From the NCBI GenBank assembly GCA_035633115.1, contig DASQFN010000058.1, positions 1 to 64,000 of the forward strand: a stretch of 64,000 nt of DNA, read 5' to 3'. Shown here piece after piece: positions 18,420-26,426 of the stretch (positions are counted from its first letter, which is position 1; every line of letters starts with the position of its first letter). The DNA is from Gemmatimonadaceae bacterium. GTDB lineage: Bacteria > Gemmatimonadota > Gemmatimonadetes > Gemmatimonadales > Gemmatimonadaceae. The translations under genes were made by a program, and so were the position numbers. The notes beneath the pieces were generated by a model. It ran no database searches. It was given only the letters and a program-made list of their open reading frames with translations, and was not told the origin of the DNA.

Positions 18420-18638
18420 CTACGTCTGCTTCAGCTGCTCCGGGTCAGGATCGGCGTCCCGGCTCTCGCCCCCGAGCGGAGTTGTTCCACTCGAACGGGG
18501 ATTCTGGAACGCATCATCACCCGATTCGGTCATGCTCTCCTCGCGATTCCGCGAAGTTGGCGGGCCTTCCTTCTGTGACTTCCCCTCGCCCTCTGCCACG
18601 GGATTACGAACGCCCTTCCCCTTTTTGCCGCGTGCCAC
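18420..18638 (-). CDS. Small disordered hypothetical protein (72 aa)
   Basis: A GTG at 18638 follows a strong GGAGG site by 5-6 bases, which decides this start. The product opens with a basic stretch (ARGKKGKGVRNPVAEGEGK) and is then rich in Glu, Ser, Asp and Pro up to DADPDPEQLKQT. It has no predicted fold, cysteines or membrane helix and looks intrinsically disordered. It lies upstream of the methyltransferase on the same strand, about 190 bp away, so it could be co-transcribed with that unit, but the gap makes this unsure. No family is recognised. Confidence 0.6.
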   Translation of the reverse strand: MARGKKGKGVRNPVAEGEGKSQKEGPPTSRNREESMTESGDDAFQNPRSSGTTPLGGESRDADPDPEQLKQT

Positions 18639-18740
18639 GCTAGCCTCCGCTATGTAAAGCACTGTCAGAGGTCGCAACGCACGTGCCACGAAACATTGTG
18701 ATTGGCGCAACGAGCCGTGCGCCAATACTTTGCGGCGCTC

Positions 18741-19658
18741 ATGCAGCCCTCGATCTTCGGTGCGGTTCAGCCACTTCGCGACGGCGCGCGCGTCGCCCTC
18801 ATCGCCCCTTCCGGCGTCATCAGCCGCGCCGAGGACATCAACCGGGCGCTGGAAAATGTCCGTTCGTTCGGCTGGGTCCCTGTGCTGGGCGACCACGTGT
18901 CTTCCCAGCTTGGCTATCTCGCCGGAAGTGATGCCGATCGCCTCAAGGACATAAACGCAGCTTTTGCCAGCGATGACATCGACGCGGTCTGGTGCATCCG
19001 CGGTGGCTACGGATCGATGCGACTGCTCGCTGACCTCGACTACCTAGCGCTGCGCCGCCGAAGAAAACCGGTGATCGGATTCTCCGATCTTACGGCACTC
19101 CACTCCGCAATTCACAGGAAGAGCGGGCTGGTAACGTTTCACGGTCCCACGGCGCGCGCGAGGCTGACGGATTTCTCGCGCGAGTCGCTCCGGCTCGCGC
19201 TCGTTGACCAGCGGGACCCATGTGGCATCGTCGATGACGCGCGCGTGTTGCGGCCCGGCCGCGCGAATGGCCGGATAATCGGCGGTAATCTCGCGCTCAT
19301 CACCGCCCTTCTCGGAACGCCGTTCGCACCGAACTTCGAGGGCGCAATTCTGATCGTGGAGGATGTAGGCGAAGCGGTCTACAGGATCGACCGCATGTTG
19401 AGGCATCTCATTCTCGCTGGTGCGCTCCAGCAGTGCGTCGCGCTCGTAGCCGGCAACTTCCGCCCGCCGAAAAATGAAAATTCCAGGGACAATCGCGCGC
19501 TCGATGACGTCCTCGCCGAGGCAGCAACGCGCGCCGGAATTCCGTGCCTCGCCGGCGCGCCCTTCGGGCACATCTCCGACCAGTGGACGATTCCACTCGG
19601 TGCGATAGGCGAGCTCGACACCGACGTCCCGAGCCTCCGGGTTCTTCCCGCGAGCTGA
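18741..19658 (+). CDS. ldcA: LD-carboxypeptidase, peptidase family S66
   Basis: About 305 residues from ATG 18741 (the frame is open to TTG 18702). It matches LdcA/MccF-type serine peptidases: RVALIAPSGVISRAEDINRA, then WCIRGGYGSMRLLADLDY, the nucleophile Ser in VIGFSDLTALH, the Glu in LIVEDVGEAVYRIDRML and the His in LAGAPFGHISDQWTIPLG. The enzyme cleaves the terminal D-Ala from murein tetrapeptides in the cytoplasm during cell-wall recycling. The N-terminal extension 18702-18740 is not needed for the fold. The gene is followed by an inverted-repeat module (19695-19875). Confidence 0.88.
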   Translation: MQPSIFGAVQPLRDGARVALIAPSGVISRAEDINRALENVRSFGWVPVLGDHVSSQLGYLAGSDADRLKDINAAFASDDIDAVWCIRGGYGSMRLLADLDYLALRRRRKPVIGFSDLTALHSAIHRKSGLVTFHGPTARARLTDFSRESLRLALVDQRDPCGIVDDARVLRPGRANGRIIGGNLALITALLGTPFAPNFEGAILIVEDVGEAVYRIDRMLRHLILAGALQQCVALVAGNFRPPKNENSRDNRALDDVLAEAATRAGIPCLAGAPFGHISDQWTIPLGAIGELDTDVPSLRVLPAS

Positions 19659-19694
19659 GTCTCGGTGTGGCTTGATTTCGATGTGGCCGGTACA

Positions 19695-19875
19695 TCTGTG
19701 CGCTTGCCACAGAATCACAGAAACGCAGAAGATAATGGACACTCGACAAGCATCGAGGTAGAGCTCTATCTGTCATTGAGTTGAACTCAGCTTGGCGGTC
19801 GAGGGCGTGGTCGGGCGAGCTGTTCCCCTAAAATCCCTTTTCTGTGTTTCTGTGATTCTGTGGCAGGCGCACAAA
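19695..19875. repeat. Inverted-repeat module 1, 36-bp arms, nearly empty
   Basis: The left arm 19695-19730 and right arm 19840-19875 are 36-bp inverted repeats with 3 mismatches; key blocks are GTGCGCTTGCCACAGAATCA and the mirrored TTCTGTGTTTCTGTGATTC. Both arms read outside-in as peptide FCVSVILWQAH in one frame. The 109-bp core holds no recognised gene. The same 36-bp sequence recurs at 54930-55385 around a GxxExxY gene. Confidence 0.85.
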
Positions 19876-19961
19876 TGCAGGGCCGCGGAACATTGCGTTG
19901 AAGCCGCGGCCAGTGGATGATTCACCAAATAACGACCGCGAATGCAGGAGGCGACGACCAA

Positions 19962-20324
19962 ATGGCCCACAAATCCGGCACCGACCTGATCGAGGAAGCG
20001 AAGCAGCGCGTCAGGGAAGTCACTCCAGCCGAAGCGATGCAGATGCGCGCGAGCGACCCGTCGATTGTCTACCTCGACGTCCGCGAGCCGAATGAGTGGA
20101 ACCTCGGACGCATTCCCGGTGCACTGTTCATCGCGCGCGGGAATCTCGAGAGCCGAATCGAGTCGACCATCCCGCGCGAAAAAAAGATCATCATCTACTG
20201 CGCACGCGGGAATCGCTCCGCGCTCGCCGCCGACACGCTGCAACAAATGGGTTACAGCGATGTCGCCTCGATGTCCCAGGGATTCATCGGGTGGGTGGAC
20301 GCCGGAGGGGAGGTCGAGGGTTGA
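19962..20324 (+). CDS. Rhodanese-like sulfurtransferase
   Basis: A 120-residue single-domain rhodanese from ATG 19962, chosen because a GGAGG site sits at 19947-19951. Motifs: VTPAEAMQMRASDP, YLDVREPNEWNLGRIPGALF, and the active loop IIYCARGNRSALAADTLQQM with the catalytic Cys that carries the persulfide. FIGWVDAGGEVEG closes the fold. Such proteins move sulfur or detoxify thiols. Its stop overlaps the next gene's TTG start, so it heads a coupled operon with a hydrolase and a NUDIX enzyme. Confidence 0.88.
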   Translation: MAHKSGTDLIEEAKQRVREVTPAEAMQMRASDPSIVYLDVREPNEWNLGRIPGALFIARGNLESRIESTIPREKKIIIYCARGNRSALAADTLQQMGYSDVASMSQGFIGWVDAGGEVEG

Positions 20325-21178
20325 TCGAGACGGAACCGTTCGAGCTCACCCGTGAGCGGCCCGGTGGGGGAAAGCCGCTGGTCGTCCGCGGCGAAGCATA
20401 TCATCCCGAATCCGCGCCGAGCACCCCTCATACTGTCGTGATCTGCCACGGGTTCAAGGGCTTCGCGCACTGGGCATTCTTCCCATATCTCGCGGGGGAA
20501 ATTGCCGAGTCGGGAATGCGGGCGATCACGTTCGACTTCTCCGGAAGCGGCGTTGGCCCCGACCGCGAGAACTTCAGTCAGCTCGACGAGTTCACGACCA
20601 ACACATTCACGCAGGAGCTCACGGACCTCGATCAGGTCGTGGCCGAGGCCCACCGCCGGGGATGGATCGAAAACGGGTTTGGATTGTTCGGCCATTCGAG
20701 GGGTGGGGGCGTCGCAATCCTGCACACCTCACACGACCGGAACGTCAAGGCGCTGGTCACGTGGGCTTCGATATCGAGCACTTTCAGATGGTCGGACAGC
20801 GATGTTGCAGCATGGCGCCAGCGTGGTTACAACGACATCCATAACTCGCGCACTGGCCAGAACATGCGGCTTGGTACTGCGATCCTCGACGAGGTCGAAT
20901 CACTTGGCAAAACAAAGCTGGATATCTCTTCCGCCGCGCGCCGAATTGCCGTCCCCTGGCTCATCGTGCACGGCGAGGCCGACGAGACCGTTCCCGTCAA
21001 GGAAGGGGAGCTTTTGCACGAGATGTCGCCCGGCCGATCGACTCTCTGGACAGTGGAGGGAGGGAATCACGGATTTGGCGCAAGTCACCCGGTGACCAAT
21101 GCACCGTCCACGCTCGCACTCGTTACGAGTGGCACCGTGAAGTTCTTCGCCGAGCATCTCGGTAGCTCGACGGTGTGA
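20321..21178 (+). CDS. Alpha/beta hydrolase (dienelactone-hydrolase/acyl-peptidase-like)
   Basis: A 285-residue protein starting TTG 20321 inside the rhodanese stop (TTGA). Fold marks: VVICHGFKGFAHWAFFPYLA for the oxyanion strand, the nucleophile elbow LFGHSRGGGVAIL with Ser, the acid GEADETVPVKEGE with Asp, and GGNHGFGASHP with His, so a full catalytic triad is visible. Substrate cannot be told; relatives act on small esters or acyl-peptides. The reading frame is open further upstream to 20096, but that part runs through the rhodanese gene and is not real. Confidence 0.83.
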   Translation: MIETEPFELTRERPGGGKPLVVRGEAYHPESAPSTPHTVVICHGFKGFAHWAFFPYLAGEIAESGMRAITFDFSGSGVGPDRENFSQLDEFTTNTFTQELTDLDQVVAEAHRRGWIENGFGLFGHSRGGGVAILHTSHDRNVKALVTWASISSTFRWSDSDVAAWRQRGYNDIHNSRTGQNMRLGTAILDEVESLGKTKLDISSAARRIAVPWLIVHGEADETVPVKEGELLHEMSPGRSTLWTVEGGNHGFGASHPVTNAPSTLALVTSGTVKFFAEHLGSSTV

Positions 21179-21780
21179 GCTCGCTCGACCGACTTCGCCA
21201 GCACCCGGATATAGCACGGCTCAAAGAGCGAATCGGGAGTTACCAGCCAACCGAGGCGGACGAGCCGGGCGTTCGCCGCGCTGCAGTAGCTCTCATTCTA
21301 CGCCTTGGCGCTCCGCTCGACGAGCCGGAAATTTTTTTCATTCAGCGGGCGGATTACGAGACCGATCCCTGGAGCGGCCAGGTTGCGTTCCCCGGAGGAA
21401 GAGAAGAACCCGGCGACACGTCTCTTTTTGACACAGCCGCACGGGAGACATTCGAAGAAACAGCGATCGACATTCGGCGGGACTCCGAAGTCATCGGCCA
21501 GCTGGACGACTTGAGGCCGCGCACCGTCCGACTGCCTGACGTGGTAGTGAGGCCCTACGTCATCCTCATTGGTGAGCACTCCGATCCGGTGTTGAGCGAT
21601 GAGGTTGCGGCAAGCTTCTGGGTTCCTCTGACCACCCTCAGGAACGACCGAGGATGGCGCGACACTGTGGTGACCGCCGGCGGCGTGGAATTCACCCGGC
21701 GGGCATTCCATCACGGAGGGTTTGTCGTATGGGGTATGACCGAGAGAATCGTGTCGCGCTTTCTTGCTGCGATTGGATAG
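21175..21780 (+). CDS. NUDIX hydrolase, CoA-pyrophosphatase-like
   Basis: A 201-residue protein beginning GTG 21175 in a GTGA overlap with the hydrolase. The NUDIX segment reads GQVAFPGGREEPGDTSLFDT, then AARETFEETAID, with the REx-EE metal-binding core. Preceding RRAAVALILR and the WSGQVAFPGG signature point to the CoA-pyrophosphatase (NudL/YeaB) branch, which splits CoA or dephospho-CoA. The product is cytosolic. Coupled translation with rhodanese and hydrolase hints at a shared sulfur or acyl-thiol clean-up role, which is inference. Confidence 0.85.
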   Translation: MSSLDRLRQHPDIARLKERIGSYQPTEADEPGVRRAAVALILRLGAPLDEPEIFFIQRADYETDPWSGQVAFPGGREEPGDTSLFDTAARETFEETAIDIRRDSEVIGQLDDLRPRTVRLPDVVVRPYVILIGEHSDPVLSDEVAASFWVPLTTLRNDRGWRDTVVTAGGVEFTRRAFHHGGFVVWGMTERIVSRFLAAIG

Positions 21781-21820
21781 CTCATTGATGCAAGCACCTA
21801 AGTTAGCCCTTGCCAAAAAA

Positions 21821-21837
21821 ATTAGGTTCTCCTAAAA
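21821..21837 (+). promoter_or_regulatory. DtxR/MntR-type operator upstream of the regulator
   Basis: TTAGG-TTCT-CCTAA at 21822-21835 is a perfect palindrome of the kind bound by DtxR/MntR proteins (TTAGG half-sites). It lies 53 bp before the DtxR-family gene, so metal-dependent autoregulation is likely. A second, weaker CCTAA-GTTAG element is seen just upstream at about 21798-21806. Confidence 0.6.
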
Positions 21838-21889
21838 TCTCGCTGCCACCAGTTCCGGCAGAGCACGGCCGCCAAAGGAGCAGCCGCTT

Positions 21890-22618
21890 GTGAGGAGTAC
21901 GAAGCGCACCGAACTCGAGAACGTTGCCTCAGGTGGGGATGCTCTCACCGGGCCGGTAGAGGATTATTTGAAGGCCATCTACGCGCTTGGCGGCGGCACC
22001 GGTGCGGTGGCGACAAATGACATCGCCCAGCGGCTGGAACTGGCTCCCGCGTCGGTGAGCGGAATGGTGCGCCGGCTCGCCGATCAGGGACTTCTCTCCT
22101 ACGAGCCTTATCGCGGTGTTAAGCTGACCGACAAAGGACGTCGTGCCGCGCTCCGGACATTGAGGCGGCACCGTGTCATCGAGTCATACCTGTCGAGCGC
22201 ACTGAAATATCCGTGGGACCGCGTTCACGCCGAGGCGGAGCGGCTCGAGCATGCGGCATCCGACGAGCTGGTGGACAGGATGGCTGCGGCAATCGGTGAG
22301 CCCGAAGTTGACCCGCATGGCGCGCCGATTCCCTCGCGCGACGGAGTGGTGGATGAAACGGAGTATTTTCCGCTTTCCGAGCTCGCCGCCGGACTCGGAG
22401 TGCGAGTGGTGCGAGTGAGCGACGAAGATGCGGAGATGCTGCGCTATCTCGGCGAGCTGGCAATTACACCTGGAGCTGAGCTCCTGATCGTGTCGAAGGC
22501 GCCGTTCGATGGACCGATCACGCTGCGAATCGGTTCGGTTCTTCACTCTATCGGGCCGGCCCTCGCGGCCAAGGTGCTGGTAGAACCCTTGGCGGAGATC
22601 GACGCTCCGTCGCATTAG
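21890..22618 (+). CDS. DtxR/MntR-family metal-dependent transcriptional repressor
   Basis: A 242-residue three-part regulator. The N-terminal winged helix is clear: PVEDYLKAIYAL, NDIAQRLELAPASVSGMVRR and GLLSYEPYRGVKLTDKGRRA. The dimerisation/metal domain follows (RTLRRHRVIESYL, HAEAERLEHAASDELVDRM) with His, Glu and Asp ligands, and an SH3-like FeoA domain forms the C-terminus (PLSELAAGLGVRVVRVSDED, then GAELLIVSKAPFDG). It should sense Fe2+ or Mn2+ and repress metal uptake genes; the metal cannot be decided from sequence alone. A matching operator lies in its own promoter. Confidence 0.92.
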   Translation: MRSTKRTELENVASGGDALTGPVEDYLKAIYALGGGTGAVATNDIAQRLELAPASVSGMVRRLADQGLLSYEPYRGVKLTDKGRRAALRTLRRHRVIESYLSSALKYPWDRVHAEAERLEHAASDELVDRMAAAIGEPEVDPHGAPIPSRDGVVDETEYFPLSELAAGLGVRVVRVSDEDAEMLRYLGELAITPGAELLIVSKAPFDGPITLRIGSVLHSIGPALAAKVLVEPLAEIDAPSH

Positions 22619-22626
22619 GTTCGGGG

Positions 22627-22655
22627 TTGACTAGTCTGACTAGTCATCGTAAAAT
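22627..22655 (+). promoter_or_regulatory. Consensus promoter with double palindromic operator, vapBC pair 2
   Basis: TTGACT (22627-22632), a 17-bp spacer and TAAAAT (22650-22655) make a strong sigma-70 promoter. Two copies of the 8-bp palindrome GACTAGTC (22629-22636 and 22638-22645) fill the spacer. The expected start site (about 22661-22662) coincides with the antitoxin ATG, so the mRNA would be leaderless. Confidence 0.7.
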
Positions 22656-22660
22656 CGGAT

Positions 22661-22930
22661 ATGCGAAATACCTATTCTCTCTACGAAGCCAAGGCAAAGT
22701 TCTCGGCGATCGTTCGCAAGGTGCGCGAAGGCCAGCCTGTCATCGTTACACTTCACGGCGAGCCCGTGGTTGAAATCCGGCCGATCGGAAAAACCAAAGG
22801 AATCGAAGCGCGACTCAGGGAACTCGAGGAACGAGGCGTCCTCATTCCCGCGGAAAATCCTCACGCGAAGATTACACCGGGAGAGCATGTTCCCGGTGCT
22901 CTGAAGCGATTTCTGGAAGATCGCGATTGA
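22661..22930 (+). CDS. Phd/VapB-type antitoxin (pair 2)
   Basis: An 89-residue Phd-family antitoxin. The first half is the DNA-binding fold (YSLYEAKAKFSAIVRKVREG, then PVIVTLHGEPVVEIRPI); the second half is the charged toxin-binding tail (ARLRELEERGVLIPAEN...GALKRFLEDRD). The stop overlaps the toxin start. No ribosome site precedes the ATG, in keeping with the leaderless transcript predicted from the promoter. It should bind the two GACTAGTC sites. Confidence 0.9.
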   Translation: MRNTYSLYEAKAKFSAIVRKVREGQPVIVTLHGEPVVEIRPIGKTKGIEARLRELEERGVLIPAENPHAKITPGEHVPGALKRFLEDRD

Positions 22931-23313
22931 TCAGTACCGCGTACGTCGATACTTCATTTCTCGTCTCGATTGCGTTCAATCAAAGCGGTTCTGCGGTTCT
23001 CTCCCGCCGTATCAATTCATTTGAAAACTTGATATCATCGAACCTTCTCGAAGCGGAATTTCAAGCTGCATTTGCGCGCGAGGGGAGAGTCGTAAATCGC
23101 GCCAGCTTGACGCGAGTTTCATGGATTCTGCCGGAGCGACCGCTCGTGGACGAAATTGCCCGGGTGCTGGAGCATGGATATGTCCGGGGTGCCGACTGCT
23201 GGCACCTGGCGACCGCGCTGTATTCCGCCGCTCAGGAGCCATCGTCGATCTCGTTCCTGACCCTCGATAGTCGACAAAGAACCATCGCGCGAGCGCTCGG
23301 CTTCGCCGCGTAG
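22927..23313 (+). CDS. vapC: VapC toxin, PIN-domain RNase (pair 2)
   Basis: A 128-residue PIN protein with TTG start in a 4-bp overlap. Active-site acids: Asp in TAYVDTSFLVSIAF, Glu in LLEAEFQAAF, Asp in GADCWHLATAL and Asp in FLTLDSRQRTIA. It is a subtype different from pair 1 (short YVDTSFL start, WHLATAL motif), and the two antitoxins also differ, so the pairs are independent acquisitions. It is followed by kinase 2. Confidence 0.9.
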   Translation: MISTAYVDTSFLVSIAFNQSGSAVLSRRINSFENLISSNLLEAEFQAAFAREGRVVNRASLTRVSWILPERPLVDEIARVLEHGYVRGADCWHLATALYSAAQEPSSISFLTLDSRQRTIARALGFAA

Positions 23314-23347
23314 TCGCTGAGCACGAGCCATCGGCGATTTCGCTGGC

Positions 23348-23363
23348 GTGTTCCCGGGAACAC
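23348..23363 (+). promoter_or_regulatory. Perfect 16-bp palindrome before kinase 2
   Basis: GTGTTCCCGGGAACAC is self-complementary over all 16 bases and ends 16 bp before the kinase ATG. It could be a dimeric repressor site or the end signal for the preceding vapC gene; the sequence alone does not decide. Confidence 0.5.
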
Positions 23364-23379
23364 TCCCACATTCTGAAGC

Positions 23380-26019
23380 ATGACCAGTCCAGCGGAACGA
23401 CTCACAGCCGCGCTGTCGGACCGCTATCGAATCGAGCGCGAGCTCGGTCAGGGTGGGATGGCGACGGTATACCTCGCCGACGACATCAAGCACGGCCGGA
23501 AAGTCGCGGTCAAGGTCGTACACCCGGAGCTCTCCGCAGTGCTCGGCGCCGAGCGGTTCCTGTCGGAGATACATGTAACGGCGGCGCTCCAGCATCCGCA
23601 CATCCTGCCGTTGTTCGATTCGGGACAGGCGGAAGGTCAGCTGTTTTACGTGATGCCCTTCGTCGACGGCGAATCGCTGCGCGGGCGCTTGAATCGCGAG
23701 CGACAGCTTCCGATCGACGAAGCCGTGCGCTTTACGCGCGAAGTTGCCAGCGCGCTCGACTACGCACACCGCCACGGCGTAGTGCACCGCGACATAAAAC
23801 CGGAAAACATTCTCATCCACGACGGACAGGCCGTGGTCGCAGACTTCGGCATCGCGCTCGCCGTCAGCCACGCCGGGGGTGGCCGACTCACTCAGACGGG
23901 TCTTTCACTCGGCACTCCGCAGTACATGAGCCCGGAGCAGGCGACCGGCGAGCGTGAGATAGACGCACGAAGCGACATCTATTCGTTGGGTGCGGTGACA
24001 TACGAAGCTCTCACCGGAGAGCCGCCGTTCACCGGCCCGAGCGCGCAAGCGATCGTGGCGAAGGTCATAACAACCGAGCCGCGTCCGCTGGCGACGCAGC
24101 GGAAATCGATTCCGCCGCATGTCGAGGCGGCGGTGCTCAAGTCGCTGGAGAAGATGCCGGCCGACCGTTTCGCGACGGCCGCGGAGTTTGCCCGTGCACT
24201 TGGTGACGCGACTTTCTCAGCCCCCACGGTAGCTGCGACGAGTGCGCGGTCTGCGGCGAGAAGGACGACTCTGCGCTGGCGGGAGATCGCGATCGGTGCG
24301 CTGGCGCTGTCGCTCGTTCTCGCCATGGTCACCGGATGGCAACTGCTTTCGCCAGAGCCTGTCCGAGCTGTCAATCGATTCAGCGTGCACCTCGACCAGA
24401 ACGCCATCAGCCAGTCAACCGATGCTCCAGCAATTTCCCCGGACGGGAAATACATGGTGTACTCGAACGACGAAGGCCAGCTGATGCTGCGGGACCGGAG
24501 CCGGCTTCACGCGGTGGCAATTCCCGGAACGGATAATGGATGGGCGCCGTTCTTTTCACCCGACGGGAAGACAATGGCTTTCTTCACCGGGTTTCCCGGA
24601 GCGCTCAAAACCGTCCCGATTGCGGGCGGTCCGGCAACCACTCTTCTCGCGGACTCCACCTATGGAAATGGCGGGACGTGGAGCGACGACGGCTGGCTGT
24701 ACTTCAGCAGATCGTCTGCCGGCAGTCTTTCCCTGATGCGCGTCCGGCCGGAAGGTGGAAAAGCCGAGCTGGTTGCCCGGCCGGACACCACGAGAGACGA
24801 GCTCTTTTTCTACTGGCCGGAGGCGCTGCCGGGCGGAAAGACAGTTCTTGTGGGCGTCTGGAGACGCAAGGGTGCTCCGGATATTGGCGCGGTGGACGTG
24901 AAATCGGGTGCAGTCCGTGTGTTGACGCGGGGAGTGCGAGCGCTCTACGCATCGTCGGGGCACCTGGTGGTTTTGCAGACCGACGGATCACTCACCGGCG
25001 CTGGCTTCGACCCGAAGACGCTGGAGGTGGATGGCGAGGCGACTCAAATCGTGACCGGTATTCATTTCAGCGGCCCGGGCAAGGCGCCGATAGCGTTGTC
25101 ACGTGAGGGTACCCTTCTTTACGAAGCGTACGAGCCGGTAAACCAGGTCGTGAGGGTCGGCCGGGACGGTACCGCGAAGCCCGTTGATCCCGCGTGGACG
25201 GGCCGCTTCAGCCATCTCGCAGTTTCCCCCGACGGCTCACAGCTGGCCGTGACAGTCTCGATGGGCTCACGCGCCGAGCTGTGGGTCAAGGTTCTCGACG
25301 CCGGGACTTTGACCCGACTCTCTGGTGAGGGAACCTACAGCTATCGCCCAACCTGGTCTCCGGACGGCCGGTCGGTGTTATTCGTGTCAGACCGGAACGG
25401 TCGTTCCGCCCTATACCGGATGGCTGCTGACGGGAGCGCGCCTTCCGAGCTTGTCGCCGCCGAACCGCGGGGTGTGGACGAGGGCGTATCATCGCGCGAC
25501 GGCCAGTCGTTCCTCCTTCGAGTGGGATCGGGCGGAGGGCGCGACATATTCGTCAAGGCGGGCGAAACCGCGAGCCGCGCGCTCGTTGCGGGAGATGCGG
25601 AGGAATATTCGCCCGCGCTATCGCCCGACGGACGATGGCTCGCGTACGGCTCCGACGAATCCGGCCGGTCGCAGGTTTATGTGCGTCCATTTCCCGACGC
25701 ATCGCGCGGACGCTGGCAGATTTCCCGGGTTGGTGGAACGGAGCCAGTGTGGTCACCTGGCGGCGGGGAGCTCTTCTATCGCAATGCGACAGGCAACCTC
25801 GTGTCCGTTGAAGTCGGGGGAGGCTCTGATTTCCGGGTGACATCGGAGCGGACGTTGTTCTCTGCCCGGGACTATACATCCGACACACGCAGCCGCGCGT
25901 ACTCAGTCGCGCCTGATGGAAAATCCTTCTACTTCATCAGCACTCAGCCGGGAAATCCGTCACAGATGGTCGTCGTCCTCAACTGGCTCGAGGAGCTGAA
26001 GGCCAAGGTCGGGCGGTGA
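23380..26019 (+). CDS. Membrane Ser/Thr protein kinase with TolB/PD40 beta-propeller (kinase 2)
   Basis: An 879-residue kinase. Residues 15-280: glycine loop LGQGGMATVY, Lys45 in KVAVKVV, HRDIKPEN with Asp138, DFG 155-157, SPEQATGE and DARSDIYSLGAVTYE. A membrane helix lies near 304-325 (ALALSLVLAMVTGW). The outer part is a beta-propeller of PD40/TolB-like blades with repeated SPDGK/SPDGR corners (APAISPDGKYMVYSNDE, FFSPDGKTMAF, SWSPDGRSVLFVSDRNG-type). The tail NWLEELKAKVGR is a family-typical end. It probably senses an extracytoplasmic ligand or protein and signals by phosphorylation. Its 3' end is partly duplicated downstream (26031-26057). Confidence 0.93.
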   Translation: MTSPAERLTAALSDRYRIERELGQGGMATVYLADDIKHGRKVAVKVVHPELSAVLGAERFLSEIHVTAALQHPHILPLFDSGQAEGQLFYVMPFVDGESLRGRLNRERQLPIDEAVRFTREVASALDYAHRHGVVHRDIKPENILIHDGQAVVADFGIALAVSHAGGGRLTQTGLSLGTPQYMSPEQATGEREIDARSDIYSLGAVTYEALTGEPPFTGPSAQAIVAKVITTEPRPLATQRKSIPPHVEAAVLKSLEKMPADRFATAAEFARALGDATFSAPTVAATSARSAARRTTLRWREIAIGALALSLVLAMVTGWQLLSPEPVRAVNRFSVHLDQNAISQSTDAPAISPDGKYMVYSNDEGQLMLRDRSRLHAVAIPGTDNGWAPFFSPDGKTMAFFTGFPGALKTVPIAGGPATTLLADSTYGNGGTWSDDGWLYFSRSSAGSLSLMRVRPEGGKAELVARPDTTRDELFFYWPEALPGGKTVLVGVWRRKGAPDIGAVDVKSGAVRVLTRGVRALYASSGHLVVLQTDGSLTGAGFDPKTLEVDGEATQIVTGIHFSGPGKAPIALSREGTLLYEAYEPVNQVVRVGRDGTAKPVDPAWTGRFSHLAVSPDGSQLAVTVSMGSRAELWVKVLDAGTLTRLSGEGTYSYRPTWSPDGRSVLFVSDRNGRSALYRMAADGSAPSELVAAEPRGVDEGVSSRDGQSFLLRVGSGGGRDIFVKAGETASRALVAGDAEEYSPALSPDGRWLAYGSDESGRSQVYVRPFPDASRGRWQISRVGGTEPVWSPGGGELFYRNATGNLVSVEVGGGSDFRVTSERTLFSARDYTSDTRSRAYSVAPDGKSFYFISTQPGNPSQMVVVLNWLEELKAKVGR

Positions 26020-26057
26020 GCGGGCCGTTGAACTGGTTCGAGGAGCTGAAGGCTAAG
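25981..26057 (+). repeat. Partial tandem duplication of a kinase 3' end
   Basis: AACTGGCTCGAGGAGCTGAA at 25981-26000 recurs with one change at 26031-26050 and continues as GGC(C/T)AAG in both, 50 bp apart. The second copy reads NWFEELKAKSRR outside any gene, so it is the scar of a second kinase gene's end or of a slipped duplication. Confidence 0.75.
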
Positions 26058-26358
26058 TCGCGTCGCGGCCGACGACCGAGTGTGCCTCCGCATTTGCGGA
26101 GCTGTCGGCAAGGAGCTTCGTGGTAAAGCGCTGACCTTCGGAAATTCGCTCCACCTCGAGAGCAATGGCGTCCACCGCAGTGGCGAGATGGTTCAGCCGC
26201 TCCTCGACCCTCGCCTGCGCTGCCGGGTCGCCCGAGCCCATTCGCTGCGCCCGTTTGTCGATCCAGTTGTAGAGGACCGCTGCGCCGGAGATGATGAACA
26301 CGATCGAAATCGCGGTGGGCGCGACGATCTCGAGAATCTGGATTACTTCAGGATCCAT
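26053..26358 (-). CDS. Small membrane protein with coiled-coil tail
   Basis: A 101-residue protein with one N-terminal membrane helix (ILEIVAPTAISIVFIISGAA) followed by a short aromatic/basic patch (LYNWIDKRAQRM) and an amphipathic coiled coil (ARVEERLNHLATAVDAIALE, VERISEGQ). Similar anchor-plus-coil proteins are found near kinases in this group, and another of the same design is at 50336-50722. Function is unknown. Confidence 0.7.
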   Translation of the reverse strand: MDPEVIQILEIVAPTAISIVFIISGAAVLYNWIDKRAQRMGSGDPAAQARVEERLNHLATAVDAIALEVERISEGQRFTTKLLADSSANAEAHSVVGRDAT

Positions 26359-26426
26359 GGTGTAACTACGCTGGCATTACCCGGAGGATTCAGCAAGTCG
26401 GGGAAACGGGCGACTAGCTTTAACGC

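Noticed and set aside
19731-19839. GxxExxY remnant inside repeat module 1
   Set aside because: None of the conserved blocks (IGAAIDVH, GPGLLES, DLLVE, IVEVK) could be found in any frame, so the core is called empty.
20096-20320. N-terminal extension of the hydrolase
   Set aside because: It would run through the rhodanese gene in another frame and has no hydrolase-like sequence; the TTG at 20321 is preferred.
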